Assembly (NCBI GenBank): GCA_030063045.1
Contig: JAQSEB010000201.1
Span: forward strand, 496,001 to 560,000
Reading direction: 5' to 3'
Origin: Pratylenchus scribneri
Lineage: Eukaryota > Nematoda > Chromadorea > Rhabditida > Pratylenchidae
Length of the DNA: 64,000 bases
Shown one piece after another: positions 10,801 to 22,800 of the stretch. The notes under the pieces are model-generated. The model saw only the letters and a program-made list of their open reading frames with translations. It made no database searches and was not told the DNA's origin. The first letter of the stretch is position 1. The number at the start of each line of letters is the position of its first letter. Made by a program: the position numbers and the translations under genes.

Positions 10801-12914
10801 TAATTCTTTTAAATTAATTAATCTAAATCATTGAGAGATAATAATTCTAAATTTATCTATTTGAAAAATTAATTTAGTTCGAGTCCGCTTTTCTATCATT
10901 CAATTCATAATTTAGTTATTCTAATTTTTGAAATTATTTACCCGATTCAATCCTTTTAATCTAATTATCTCTTTCTCCTTGAATTCCACTTTTTTCGCTT
11001 TTGAATAAATTTGTTGATGTAATTCAGTGATGCGATCATTCAATTCGGATCGACACTAAATTTGAAGGAATTAAAATTAAATTAATTTGAAAATTACCTG
11101 TGCAATTGCAATTTCCTTTTCCCTTAAGAAATTTTTTTCCATTGTTTCCTTATCCCATTTTCGTAAAATTTCCAACTTTTCGATTTTTTCTCTATGTTCT
11201 CTGCGAAAATAATCAGAATTATTTTTTAATTTTTTTTCCTTAACTCAATTAATTTTTCCATTTCCATTTTTTGGCGTTCCATTTCCACTTCCATTTCTTT
11301 GATAATTTCATTTTTGTTGTTCAAATCATCCTTCAATCCTTCATTTTCATTCTTCAATCCTTCATTTTCATTCTTCAATCCTTCATTTTCATTCTTCAAT
11401 CCTTCATTTTCATTCTTCAATCCTTCATTTTCATTCTTCAATCCTTCATTTTCATTCTTCAATCCTTCATTTTCATTCTTCAATCCTTCATTTTCATTCT
11501 TCAATCCTTCATTTTCATTCTTCAATCCTTCATTTTCATTCTTCAATCCTTCATTTTCCTCCTCTTTTGATTTAATTAATTCATCCGTCTATTAAAAATG
11601 AAATTAGAGAAAAAAATTGTTTTATTTTTTGAAAAATCCAAATAAAAGAAAGAATGGATTAAAGAGGTGGAATTAAATTAAATGGAAAAGCAATTTCGGA
11701 AATTTGTTTTTACTAGAATTTAGAAAATGTTTGCCAAAGTTTATTTTCCCCTTAATAAAAAATTTCCGATTTCCTTTTCAAAAATGTCCAACAAATTTCT
11801 CTTTTAAAAAAATACCCGCCAACATGTATTTTCCCTTTCTCAAATGAATTATAGTTTTAATTTAATTTAACTATGAATAAAGCAAATAATTATCGTATAA
11901 CTTCTTTTAATTTCCCATGGGGAGTTATTTTTCAACCCTTCAAAAATTGTGAAAATTTTGGGGTCTAAAATTATAGTAGCTTTTATAGAGCTTTAGGTAA
12001 ATAAGAAAATACAATAAAAATTGTTTTTTTTTTAAATTTCGCCTACAAGAAGCTGAGTCCTTAAGTCTTGATAGGAAATTGATAGAGGGTGGGGAATTAA
12101 AAGAGGTTTTACGGTAACCATTTGATTAGTCTTCATAAAGATTATTTTTATTTACTTTTGGATCAATGTCCATTGTTAAATTTGGCAATGGTAATGAATG
12201 TTCATGTTCAATTGGATCCGTTTCAGTCGATTTATTCTCCATTTTGCCCTGTTTCTTTTCAATACTTTGTAATAATTCATCAAATTCTTCGGATTTCTTC
12301 TTTAACTGAAAATGTAAAAATTAGGGCCATTTCCATTTTCACGATTTTTGTCTTAACAATTTTGGCAAAGAATAATTCAGAAATTATTCTAAGATACATT
12401 TAACAGTAGCGGAAAAATTTCACAGCCTTTTACCTTTATTTCCGTTTCCTTTTCCGTTGCCTCAAACTTTGTCCTCAATTCTTTAAGTTGTCCTTCCAAA
12501 TCAATCTTCTCTCTACAAATTAATTACAATTTAATTAAGAATATTTCTTCCCCCAAAACATTGCTTTTACTTTGTTAATTCTTTGTTTGATTGGCGCAGT
12601 TCATTGATCGCCCCATAATTATTATTCTGCTTTTGCTGCTGCTGATGATGCGGGGGTCGAATGTAATTTTGATTTGGCTGTTGGGGGAAAAATTGATGTT
12701 GCCACACTACCACTGGTGGACGATTCTGCTGATGAGTAAATTGCCCATATTGGCCTGCATATTGCGGAGATTGCTGTTGATGAGGTTGCCTCCATGGCTT
12801 CGGGCAATTATTTTGCGATTGATGGATTTGTGGTGCCTTTGACGGTTCCATTGTTGATTTCGGAGGAATATATTGTCCCGGATGATTTTTTGGATCATCA
12901 TTAGGCATATTCAT
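7830..12914 (-). CDS. Long coiled-coil protein with Gln/Pro-rich N-terminus, unrecognised family
   Basis: About 796 residues in 15 exons: 12914-12571, 12512-12434, 12305-12156, 11588-11245, 11200-11098, 11055-10942, 10548-10354, 10299-10119, 9759-9710, 9243-9097, 9046-8936, 8680-8582, 8541-8415, 8371-8322 and 8126-7830. Frame is kept throughout. The start MNMPNDDPKN is the first ATG after a stop. Residues 1-110 are rich in Q, N, P and H (prion-like composition). The middle is almost entirely Glu/Lys/Leu coiled coil, including an array of KNENEGL heptads. The C-terminus is basic and carries CEHHLFSVNCEKCK, a possible C/H metal-binding knuckle. The junction 10119/9759 needs a GC donor (ACAG|GCAAG), with a less attractive GT alternative. 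A structural or scaffold role is inferred only from composition. I do not recognise the family, and a split into two genes near 8700 cannot be excluded. Confidence 0.8.
11331..11559 (-). repeat. 21-bp coding minisatellite, heptad KNENEGL
   Basis: About 11 near-identical 21-bp units inside exon 4 of the coiled-coil gene. One unit encodes exactly seven residues (K-N-E-N-E-G-L), so Leu recurs every seventh position and copy-number change adds or removes whole heptads without a frameshift. The two other open frames on the plus strand here are shadows of the repeat. Confidence 0.95.
11895..12117. mobile_element. Short inverted-repeat element in coiled-coil gene intron 3
   Basis: It begins GTATAACTTCTTTTAATTTC and ends, read as reverse complement, with AAAACCTCTTTTAATTCCCC. 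A related copy with the same ends and similar interior lies at 40773-40994. There is no coding capacity and the target duplication is not clear. Confidence 0.6.
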
Positions 12915-14651
12915 TATTAATAATTTTTTAATTTGTCTCTCTAAAAATATGTTTTTTTACAGTAGATAATAGATTGCTAATTTGGCATTGATTTTTTGAA
13001 AAATGACAATTAAAAAATCATTTCTTTAAAATAAATTTTAATAAAATGTTAAATTTAAACAATTGGACTCATCAAATTTAAATGCCAAATGTCATCCATT
13101 CCGACATTCTTTTCTTAAATAATTTTTAATTATAATAAAAAATAAATGATAAATTATATATATATGTAATATTAAATCTATATTTAAGCTAGCATTTTTA
13201 TTACCTATACATGATGGAAAAATGAATGGGAAAAATGAACAAATGACTCCGTAAAAATTGCAGGCAATTATGGGAAAGTAAACATGTTATTTGTGCAAAT
13301 AAAAATGGCGAAAAAATGGATATGGATGAAGGACCAAGAAAACCACTAGAGGATGGAGCGATGAAATTTGTTGACCCATTTTAATTGTTGGTATTTATTA
13401 TGAATTTTACGGTGAAATCAGCAGAAAGTATCCGATGCAATTTTCTCTTTCTATTTCGATTCTTTTCTAGTTTTATCAAAAATATTCATAAAATTAAAAA
13501 AAATTTCTGGACTTGATAAAACACAAGTACACCAATAAAAATAATAGATAAAAAGAACCATAATTATTATTTAGACATGGGACATGGGACTGTCATAAAA
13601 TAAAATAATTGATGGGAAGAATTGGTACTCAAAAACTGGAAATGGAAAAGGGACGAAAAATTGATTTTGCGCAAAAAATTCGGGGATGCGCATGCGCAAA
13701 TTATATTCAACCATTTCTACTATTAGTGATTTTTTATACCAAATAAACAAACAATCTTCCAATTTCAACCAATTTCACAGTGAGCTTATGGCAGTGGATG
13801 GATATTTCGCGGATAGTGGATATTTCAATGGATGGAGAGAAAAGACGGATGTGAGGGCCAAAATCGATAATGTTATTTTCGGCCATACACAGCTGTAGCA
13901 GCTACCGGGATGTGGGACAATGAAGAATATGTCTTTCTTTATTTTATAAAGCTATTGGCTTTGGCTTATCTTTGTATAGTAAGTTAGTAAAATCTATCAG
14001 CAGAAATAAATGTGTAATAATTTAAAAATTTTTTATTTTATTTATTTTTGAAGAATTATATCATTTTTAAAGAAATATTTAAATAATTTAATCAGACAGA
14101 ATTTTTATTATTAAATTATAAAAGGAGTCAATAAAACATCGAATTGAAAAATGTAATTATTTAAAATTTTATCTTATTTCCTTGATAAAATAGACATTGT
14201 TTTGCCAGCAGGATAGAAAATTATGTCTTGCAAAAATGATTCATTAGCAGATTCGAATTCCATTTACTCGAAAATTTTTAAAAAAGAATTAAAAATTTGA
14301 AAAATTGATACAATCCTAACTATCAGCAAAATGTTTGTTTGGTTCGAATATTAAAATTAAAATTTAATATCAGAATTTAAAAAACATGTGGAAAAATTTA
14401 AAATCTATCTGGAATAATTTTGAGCAGAAGCATCATTTGCTGTTGTCACTAAATTCTTTCATTTTTTTCTGATTTTCTTCGATGGTTCCTCATCATGACT
14501 CCATTCGACATATGTTAGTTTTTTTATGCCAACACAAAGAGAACTCAATATTGATTTGGAATAAGAATCAAGAAATTAATTTGCCTCAATATTTTTCCAG
14601 AGTTTTATTTTCTATTTATTAATTTTTTTTCTTTTTAAAAGGCCTATAAAA
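12915..14651. promoter_or_regulatory. Divergent spacer between coiled-coil and LIM genes
   Basis: The two genes are transcribed away from each other, so both promoters should lie here. A small palindrome ATGCGCATGCGCA sits at 13685-13697. The plus-strand frame 13686-13898 has no domain or splice support. Nothing else can be assigned. Confidence 0.4.
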
Positions 14652-15456
14652 ATGAACTTTGGCACTGGTCCAACTCGCAAATTCTGTCACATGTGCCGAA
14701 CTTGGATTGATGTTTTCGACGACAAAGTCCAGTGTGAAAAATTCACAAGTAAAATATTAAAATATGATCTAAAAAACTACAATTTTATAAACTTAAATTT
14801 TGTTTTTCGAAATTAATTCAATTTTTTTAATTTTTAAAACAAAAAATTAGAAATCCATAAAAGAATATTTCTAATAAAAATTTGAAATGTATTAATTTCT
14901 ATTTATTATGAAAAATTTCGAGAGAATCCATCATCATATAGATTTTAAAAATAATGAAAAAAAACAATTATCGAAAATTGAATTTATGGAATTTTCTCTA
15001 AATTTTATCGAACAATTTATTTGAATGCAATTTCAGTGCACAAAAGCTGCTTCAAATGCGCCATTTGTGATTGCCAATTGCAGCCAGGCAGTTGTTCCCG
15101 CGATGATGGTGTCATTTATAGGCAATTTATGTATGATATAGATATAATATTTTTGGAAGTTGAGGAAAAGTTTATAAGAAAAATTTAGTTTAATGATTCC
15201 ACATATTGTAAAATTTAATTTTTTTATTTCTCATGTTATTTTAGTTGCTGACCATAAATTCTACCCAGACAGTCTGGGTAAAAATAGAAATATTATTTAA
15301 TATATCCTTTTGTAATTTTATTCCATTATTTTTAGGTGCGATAAGAAGACACCTCTTTGGTTTTGCCATACCCATATGATGTTGGGTTCGGGCGAAAAAT
15401 GCCAAATGTTGAGGCAAAAAATGGCTGCACGAATGCAAATGCAACAGCAGCAATGA
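14652..15456 (+). CDS. Small single-LIM-domain protein
   Basis: Three exons, 14652-14748, 15037-15130 and 15336-15456, give 103 residues starting MNFGTGPTRK. The LIM double zinc finger is complete. It shows CHMC at residues 12-15, then H-x2-C (HKSC), CFKC and AIC, a Cys-bearing loop (QLQPGSCSRDDG) and the final CHTH. LIM domains bind zinc and mediate protein contacts in cytoskeletal or nuclear complexes; the partner cannot be told here. The short Gln/Met-rich tail MAARMQMQQQQ ends the protein. An AG at 14639-14640, just upstream of the ATG, could be a splice or trans-splice acceptor. A single LIM domain with almost nothing else is small for the family; whether further 5' exons exist is uncertain. 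Confidence 0.85.
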
Positions 15457-15730
15457 ATGAGAATGAAAATATTACGGACGGGGTCTTCTAATATTTTTGA
15501 ATGAATTCAAAAAAAATGCAAATAATAAAATGAAGAATTTCACAAATTCCGAACGAAAAAAAGCTCTGAATTTATTGTTTTAAAAAGCTTTAATGTTAAA
15601 AGAAGAAAAATAAATTTCGACTTCAATTCAATGCTGATTTGATGCCAATTCGGCATTTATTTTCCTCATCATTGAATATTGGTTAAAGTAGGGAAACAAA
15701 TATGCAGGCTGACCAGTGTGACATATTTAG

Positions 15731-16814
15731 TAGGGTTGGAGGCGGTCGGTCAACCGAACCGAAACCGAACCGAACCGAGGCGATTTTTGGCAAAAAAACC
15801 GAACCGAAAACCGAGGTCCGAAAACCGGGAAAACCGAAAACCGAGGGTCCAAACCGACCGGTTTTTCGGTTTTTCTCTTTCAACTTAAAAAGCAATTTTC
15901 GATAAAAATTTACTTTGTGCAGCTATTTTTAGCTAAAATTTCCCCTATCGGGCCCATTTTTGACTAAAATTTTCCCCTATCGGGCCCATTTTTGACTAAA
16001 ATTTTCCCCTATCGGGCCCATTTTTGACTAAAATTTTCCCCTATCGGGCCCATTTTTGACTAAAATTTTCCCCTATCGGGCCCATTTTTGACTAAAATTT
16101 TCCCCTATCGGGCCCATTTTTGACTAAAATTTTCCCCTATCGGGCCCATTTTTGACTAAAATTTTCCCCTATCGGGCCCATTTTTGACTAAAATTTTCCC
16201 CTATCGGGCCCATTTTTGACTAAAATTTTCCCCTATCGGGCCCATTTTTGACTAAAATTTTCCCCTATCGGGCCCATTTTTGACTAAAATTTTCCCCTAT
16301 CGGGCCAATTTTTGACTAAAATTTTCCCTTAATCAGGACCATTTTTAACTAAAATTTTCCCTTAATCAGGACCATTTTTGACTAAAATTTTCCCTTAATC
16401 AGGACCATTTTTGCCTTAAAATTTTAACCTTCTACGAGTCGATTTTTGTTCGAATTTTCCCTTCCAGAGCCAATTTTGGTCTTGATTTTCCCTGGCGGGG
16501 CCATTTTGGCTTAAGTTTTCTCGCTACGAGACAATTTTTGGTTAAAAATTTCTCCAATATAGTAAGAATATTTAGAAATTGTTGAAAGAAAAAGTATTGG
16601 GAATCTTATTTATATTTTGTTCGATTTTTTTTCTTTATTATATGAAAAATTAAATTTTTAAAAATTTTATGACCATTTTTCAAAAAAACGAAAAACCGGA
16701 AAACCGAACCGAAAACCGAGCATTTTTTTCAAACCGAACCGAAAACCGAGGTTGGCAAACCGGGCCAACCGAAAACCGAAGACCCCGGTTTAAAACCGAC
16801 TCTCTCCAACCCTA
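15731..16814. mobile_element. hAT-like non-autonomous element with 8-bp target duplication
   Basis: The element starts TAGGGTTGGAG and ends CTCCAACCCTA. It is flanked on both sides by the perfect 8-bp direct repeat ATATTTAG (15723-15730 and 16815-16822). Subterminal regions are rich in AACCGAAAACCGAG and its inverse. The core is a 32-bp minisatellite. No transposase is encoded. An 8-bp duplication is typical of hAT transposons, so the class is inferred from that and the ends. Confidence 0.85.
15930..16420 (+). repeat. 32-bp minisatellite inside the hAT-like element
   Basis: At least 12 near-identical 32-bp units contain TTTTTGACTAAAATTTTCCC followed by CTATCGGGCCCA. To the right the copies become shorter and diverge (CTTAATCAGGACC, then CTACGAG-type units to about 16530). 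This gradient suggests recent expansion from the left side. Confidence 0.95.
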
Positions 16815-16825
16815 ATATTTAGGCT

Positions 16826-17213
16826 CGGTGGGGGACGTTTCATCCCCGCTGTTTCATCGCCAGCTACATTTGAAGAGTCATAACTCAGCAAACAAGAAAC
16901 CGTTTGAGCCATTCTTGGTATCATTGAATAGAGCTATTTAAGCTTTATTAAATGGTATAGAGTAATATGTGAAAAGTTGAATATTCGCTTAATTACAAGC
17001 TTCTAAATAGGGAAATTGCGACTTTTATCCAGTTTTTCGACTTTAAGTCACTAAATTTTTATTTATCAAAAAAGTTTTATCCACTATTCGATAGAGCTTG
17101 AATAGCTCTATCGAATGACACCAAGATTGGCTCTAACGGTTTCTTCTTTGCTGAGTTATGACTCTTCAAAAGTGTCTGGCGATGAAAAGGCGGGGATGAA
17201 CCGGCCCCCTCCG
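16826..17213. mobile_element. Foldback element with 9-bp target duplication
   Basis: A 388-bp element is flanked by the perfect 9-bp direct repeat ATTTAGGCT (16817-16825 and 17214-17222). The ends CGGTGGGGG and CCCCCTCCG are inverted. Pairing continues inward for over 100 bp (for example GAAGAGTCATAACTCAGCAA against the right arm). A 9-bp duplication fits Mutator-like transposons; that assignment is inference. Its left duplication overlaps the right duplication of the neighbouring hAT-like element. Confidence 0.85.
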
Positions 17214-17800
17214 ATTTAGGCTATGTTATTGTCCCTTTTTTCCGCTTTTCCTTTCACAAATTTTTATTATTTTCCTATTCGCTAGCAAAGCATAATTTTA
17301 AATGGGAGTCTATTAATTTGCCGAAAAATAATTTTCCGAAATTCTTTCGTGTCGAAATTTTTTTTGAGACGATATAACTTGGGCAAATCAGACTTCTAAA
17401 ATTCCTATTCTCTGAACCATAAGACCTAACACTAACCTAAACCCTAAACTAAACCCCAAGCCCTAATACCTAATATGGCCAAGTTATATGGTTCTGAAAT
17501 ATAAAGTTTTTCGACATGAAAGAATTTCGGCAAATTTATTATTTTTTCGGCAAATTAATATTATCTCATTTCAAATTAAATAAGTAAAGGAATCCAACAG
17601 TTTTTTCCTTTATACAATTTAAAAACGCAATAATAAAATATTGATAAGGGTTTTTGCTATACAGAATCGATAAAAATTTTAATGAAATCAATTATAAAAA
17701 GTGATTTTTTGTCAACATATTTATACGTAGCATATTAATGATGAAATCTATTGATGATTTATTATAAAAAAATTTAAATTAAATTTTCAAATAATTCTAT

Positions 17801-18665
17801 TTATTTTCCATAAAAATATGGCGAATAACCATAGTAGCCATAATATGGGTAGGGATTGTAAGCAAAACCATAGGCAGCACTCTGTGTTCCTCCACCATCC
17901 AAATAAATACTTGGAGGACAATAGCCAAATAATAAACAATAATTCAGGGCAGAGCCAGCTACTGGAAATGTGGTAGAAGAATCCCGGGCAACTCCAACGA
18001 CGGCATTTGGATCTTTTGGAACCAATTCATATTTTGTAATCGGATATCCGCCCTTCAAATTAAAGGAATAAGAAATAAATAAAATGTCGAGAAAATTAAT
18101 TACAGAAATTGCAGAAAACAGACTTACATATTATCTGTACGGGGTTTTTTCTTTTGGTCAAATGGAAAAATAACGGTGCCCCCTGGGTCATCCAATTTAA
18201 AGGTTAGGGTGATCTTGGGTAGGTTATCATCTCATATATCCCTAGCCTTAGCCCTAATCACCGATAAGGGATACCCTTCACTTATTTTACATCTCCACAC
18301 AGATAATACGTAAATACCAGTATTTAATTTGCAGTGAATGCTGCGTGTAATTTTACCTTGGATATATCAGAAATTAAAATATATTAAATGCGTTAACCGA
18401 TTTCCTTTTTTTTGGACCAGAGAGCTAATTTAAAATTGGCATATTTAAGTCATTATCGAATGATGCCAGTCACTCAAAACGAGATCTATCCATGAATATA
18501 AAATTTTGAAATTGGTGGTGTTTTTTGATAAATTATTAAAAAATTAAGTAGTAATTCAATAATAATAAGAGAACTCACAATTATCCATTGAGAATAGGCA
18601 ACATTTATTTTTGCATTAAAAATTAAAATTAGAAATAGAAAATTGCAACATAATTTTGGGAACAT
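17801..18665 (-). CDS. Small secreted Tyr/Gly-rich protein
   Basis: Two exons, 18665-18579 and 18052-17801, give about 112 residues. The first exon is a classic signal peptide: MFPKLCCNFL followed by the hydrophobic run FLILIF and a likely cleavage near NVAYS. The mature part starts GGYPITKYELVPKDP, holds two Cys (NYCLLFGYC) and ends in an aromatic tail, YNPYPYYGYYGYSPYFYGK. I do not recognise a family. Secreted proteins of this size and composition in nematodes include cuticle-associated, antimicrobial and gland-secreted proteins; nothing here decides between them. The 526-bp intron holds a repeat element (18124-18313). The gene is convergent with the LIM gene and divergent from the collagen gene. 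Confidence 0.75.
18124..18313. mobile_element. TATTATCTG-ended repeat in secreted-protein intron
   Basis: The left end TTACATATTATCTG and the right end CAGATAATACGTAA are inverted. The interior contains CCCCTGGGTCATCC and a GGTTAGGGTGATCTTGGGT stretch. The same end motif recurs at 19166-19180 and 26340-26352, marking a dispersed family. Confidence 0.55.
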
Positions 18666-19891
18666 TTTTTTCTCCTCTTCAATTTTTTTAAAAAAAGTAT
18701 AAATATGTTGGTAGAATTCTGAATCATTTTTTTAGTGACTTTTGTTTACAAAAAGCATTAATTTAGTTAACTGAAATTGGAAAGCAATTTTTATATTAGC
18801 ACTTTGATTTTCTCTTTTTAAAGATAAGCCCGGCCCACTTTAATGACACATTCGCCCTCAAAACTCAATTGGGAGGAGAAGTAGGAAGTAAAGCAAATAT
18901 TTACATAATTACTCAAAATTATCAACGATAAAAATAATTGCAAATTTAAAAAAAAATTTTTTAGAAAATTTTGATGATGTGATGAGTAGAGCACGGATTG
19001 CTATTGTTAATATTTTGTTGATTTTTTCACCCCCTAAATTACCTTATGTTACCCTCAAAAAATGAAAATCCTAGAATTATCTAAAATCATGCTTTTTTCA
19101 TCGTTTTACATTCAAATATGAATATTGAAATAAGAATCTCAAAAATATTTTTTCAAAATCTGCCCCCAGATAATACGTAAATAGCAAAATGGCTTAAAAA
19201 TGACGTAAAACATGTTTTAATATTCATCAATATTTTGGCATTTTGGCCGTCAATATTTATATCAATGTTTTTTTTACCATTTTCGTCAATATTTTGAAGA
19301 TTTTCACTAAATTTTTAATTTTTTGAAAAAAAAATTGAAATTTTTTGTTTTTTTGAAAAAATGTGAAAAATGTCGAATCTGAGTTTTATTTTTGGATTTA
19401 AGCCGTTTTTAAGAGTTTAAACCGGTTTATGCCAACTGAGTACGCGTGGTTTAATCCGAAAATGAATTTTAAATTAATTTTAATTTTCCACAATTTTTAA
19501 TCAAATATTTTCCCATAATTTTAAGCTAATTTATAGAAATTCCAATTTCTAATTTGAACCATTTATATATCCAATATTCTTTTATGTTTTCTCCAATTAA
19601 TTTCTTCCCTTCATTAAATTAGGTCATAAGAAAGGTAAAAAATGGATAAAATTTTCGCTTTTTTGCCCCAATTAATTCGCCATTCTTCCAGCAGATATAA
19701 TAAAAAAAAAGAAAGAAAAGTTAGAAAGGGATTGAGCTGACTGAATTGGAATGGGCGTCCCGCCACGCACAATGTGCGATAATGTGATTGACCCAAAATG
19801 TGATTGGATCATGGAAAAGAGTGCTTAAAAACCCCTGCTGGATTCTTCCAAAAATCTCACATTTAGTATTGCGCGCAATTTAGAGGCGAAA
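18666..19891. promoter_or_regulatory. Divergent spacer between secreted-protein and collagen genes
   Basis: It should contain both promoters. A dispersed repeat at about 19010-19190 is related to 26340-26515 (shared ATCTAAAATCA and TCAAATATGAAT words, and the TATTATCTG end). No specific regulatory site is identified. Confidence 0.45.
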
Positions 19892-22800
19892 ATGATTGGA
19901 ATGGTGGGTATCGCTTCGCCATCCCGTACTTTGGCGAATGTTGGCATTTTTGTCAGCATTTTGACATTGTCCATTCTTGGCATCTCCGTCCCATTTGTCA
20001 TCCATTGGGCCAATCAATTGAAGACAGAAATTGAAGGAAGATCGGTCCAATTTAAGGTAAATTAGTCAATAAATGATTTAGGGAAGATTCAATAATTATA
20101 CATTGATTTTTGGCCTTAAGCCCAGCGAAACTTGAACCAAACTACGAAGGCTATAGATATACCATTCGGAAGCCTAAAGTGTCATCTAGAAAGTGGCTTT
20201 TGAAAATTTTATAAATATTTTGTTTTAAAAAAGTTACATGTCTCTGAGTGTGATAAATTGCATTTTTTAATAAGTAAAAGGAACTTATTTTAAAAAAAAT
20301 TTTAAAAAATTAGAGAGCCACTTTTTAGAGGACATTTAGAGCTTTCAAATGGTATATTGCCTTCTCAAATTAGTTGCTCCCTATTTGAGTTATGGCCATA
20401 AAATTTACCCTGGGTGCACTCATTCACATCAACTATTGCGGTTAGAATGAAAATTTTATAGCAAAATTCCGAACGAATTTGGCAACAATTGATCGATGCC
20501 GAAAAAGTATTAATGCAAAATGGCATTGATCATCGTCAACAGCAGCAATCTTCGCCACCACTCATCAATGGATTCAGCAGCAGCAGCCGGCATCGTCGTT
20601 CCGCCTATCAACAGCACATTTGCCAAGGATGCCATTCGCTGACGTGCCAATCCGGATTGCCTGGTCCCGGCGGAGTGCGTAAAATAATTTATAATTGCTG
20701 TAGCCAATACTAAATTTTTCAATCATACTGATTTTCACTGAGCTTGAGCAAAAATAATGTAATTAAAGACATTGTAAAGTTATTGGGTGGTCGTGCTGAG
20801 CCAAAGCCCCTCATTTGGAATATCTTTATTAGCTTGACTGTTCGCTCTTGAGCGATGAGATATTCGCCTTGGGATAATTCTTGGGGGCTGGAAATAAAAA
20901 TGGAAAGATGGAATGAATGATGAATGTTCCCGGGAAGAACATCTCTCCTCTAACAAGAGGCGGAGATATGGCCATAAGGATGAGAAGAGGCGGGATTTAG
21001 ATGTGAATGGAAGATAATAGGAGTCCATGAATATGGGTTGAATTAGAGATAATGTCTAAATGCGCGACTCCCTTAATTTGTAATCTATTAGCCATATCTC
21101 CTCATCAACTCATAGATATCCATCCTCGCCTAATCATCATTAATTTATGGTCCATTCGATTCTGGTCAATTTAAATTGGGAAAATTTGGAGAAAGATATA
21201 ATTATATTTAAAAATATTAAACCGATTTAAAAGCCAGAAAAAATATTAAACCGGTTTAAAAGCCTGGTCATAATAACTGGGGTAAAATCAGTTTGAAATA
21301 TTGAAATCTTATAAAAAATTCGACTCCAACTAATCGAAGTAGCCATAGATCAATACTCACTGACACAATCGGAAAATTCCTTAACAGTGTCGGCTCAATA
21401 TAAATATTAGGGAAATAATTTTATTTGTTCACATTTTATTACAGCCACCTGGACCGGATGGAGAGCCTGGCGAGGTTACTGTACAAAAAATTCGTTTGGT
21501 ACCGTTTTCCAAAATTTTAGCCAGGGAAACAAGGCGCCTCGGGCGAAGATGGTTTCGATGTTCAATTGCAACCGGAGGCGGATTTGCCGTGCGTGATATG
21601 TCCAGCCGGGCCACCGGGACAAAGGTTAAAAAGTGCCAATGATAATTTGCATAAATTTGACATAAAATAGGGGACCACAGGGTGAAAGAGGTCGCCTCGG
21701 GGAGCCGGGAACGGCCGGTGAACAGGGCCCTGAGGGCAAAATCGGCATCGATGGGCCACCAGGCCGACTGGGCCCTCCAGGAAATCCTGGCGTGAAGGGG
21801 CCAATGGGAAGGCCAGGTCCTCCGGGCGATCAAATCATTGCGGGTTTGTGGCCTCAAATTTGAGGAAAATATAAATTCCTTATTACTTTAAGGCGTTGGC
21901 ATTAAAGGCCCTCAAGGACCACCAGGACCGGCTGGGCCAAAAGGTAGGCAAAATTCGCGGGAAATTGGGCAAATTTCCTCAATTTTGAAGGTCCTCATGG
22001 GCCACCTGGAAAAGCCAGTCGGTAAGTCAGAAGGGGTAAATGGAAAACAAATCCGTATACCGTATAATACCGTATTTTCTCTATTATTAAAAGACAACCC
22101 TAAAGATTCTCTGAAATTTATTTAAAGCCCAAAGGCTTTTCTAATAAAAAAATACGGTATTCCCAACATATAATTTATAGCGATGTGGGGATGCCAGGCA
22201 AACCAGGGCCGCCCGGACCACCGGGTCCAATGGGAGCACCCGGGGTGGCAGGCGAAAATGGCGGATTCGGACCACCCGGTGAACACGGAGAACCGGCCAG
22301 CTATTGTCCATCGGTATGAATTTATTTGGGGAAAAATGGAATGGAAATGTGGAGAGGCCCTAAATTCTTTACCGGGCCATTTTGATGCCGTCTATGAAAT
22401 CTCATCAAGGACTGAATTAATTTTGTTAAATTTGGTATAAAATTAAAGGGCATATTGTTGGCTATCTATGCAATATTTACTTTATTTAATTTGACATAGA
22501 ATTAATAGAGCTAAAAATGCAAAATAGCCAAGGAGGAGATGGAGCAGTTCAATCAAAATTGATTATAAAACTTATAAAGGAATGAATCGATTTTGATGAT
22601 TTTGTATCAAATTAAAGGGCAGACTTTGGATTATCCATCTATATTAAAAATGTATTTTAATTGGTTCAAAATTAATGAATTTATGCATAAAAAAACCTTT
22701 AAAATGATCTTTATTATGTGGATTAGCGAAATTCTCATTGTTCTTATTAGACCATAACTCCATCAATTCTGAATCAATTTAAATAAAATTAATATTTTTG

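Noticed and set aside
15237..15285. Extra exon in the LIM gene (ADHKFYPDSL frame)
   Set aside because: It looks attractive, but its phase does not match either neighbour. Direct splicing of 15130 to 15336 keeps frame and completes the LIM zinc ligands.
17400..17470. Telomere-like CCCTAA-rich sequence (also near 31045-31120)
   Set aside because: Irregular short runs of CTAAACC/CTAACC/CCTACC words, not a regular telomeric array; probably parts of dispersed elements.
21429..21857. 142-codon minus-strand open frame
   Set aside because: Antisense to the Gly-X-Y exons of the collagen gene; GC-rich Gly/Pro codons leave few stops on the other strand.
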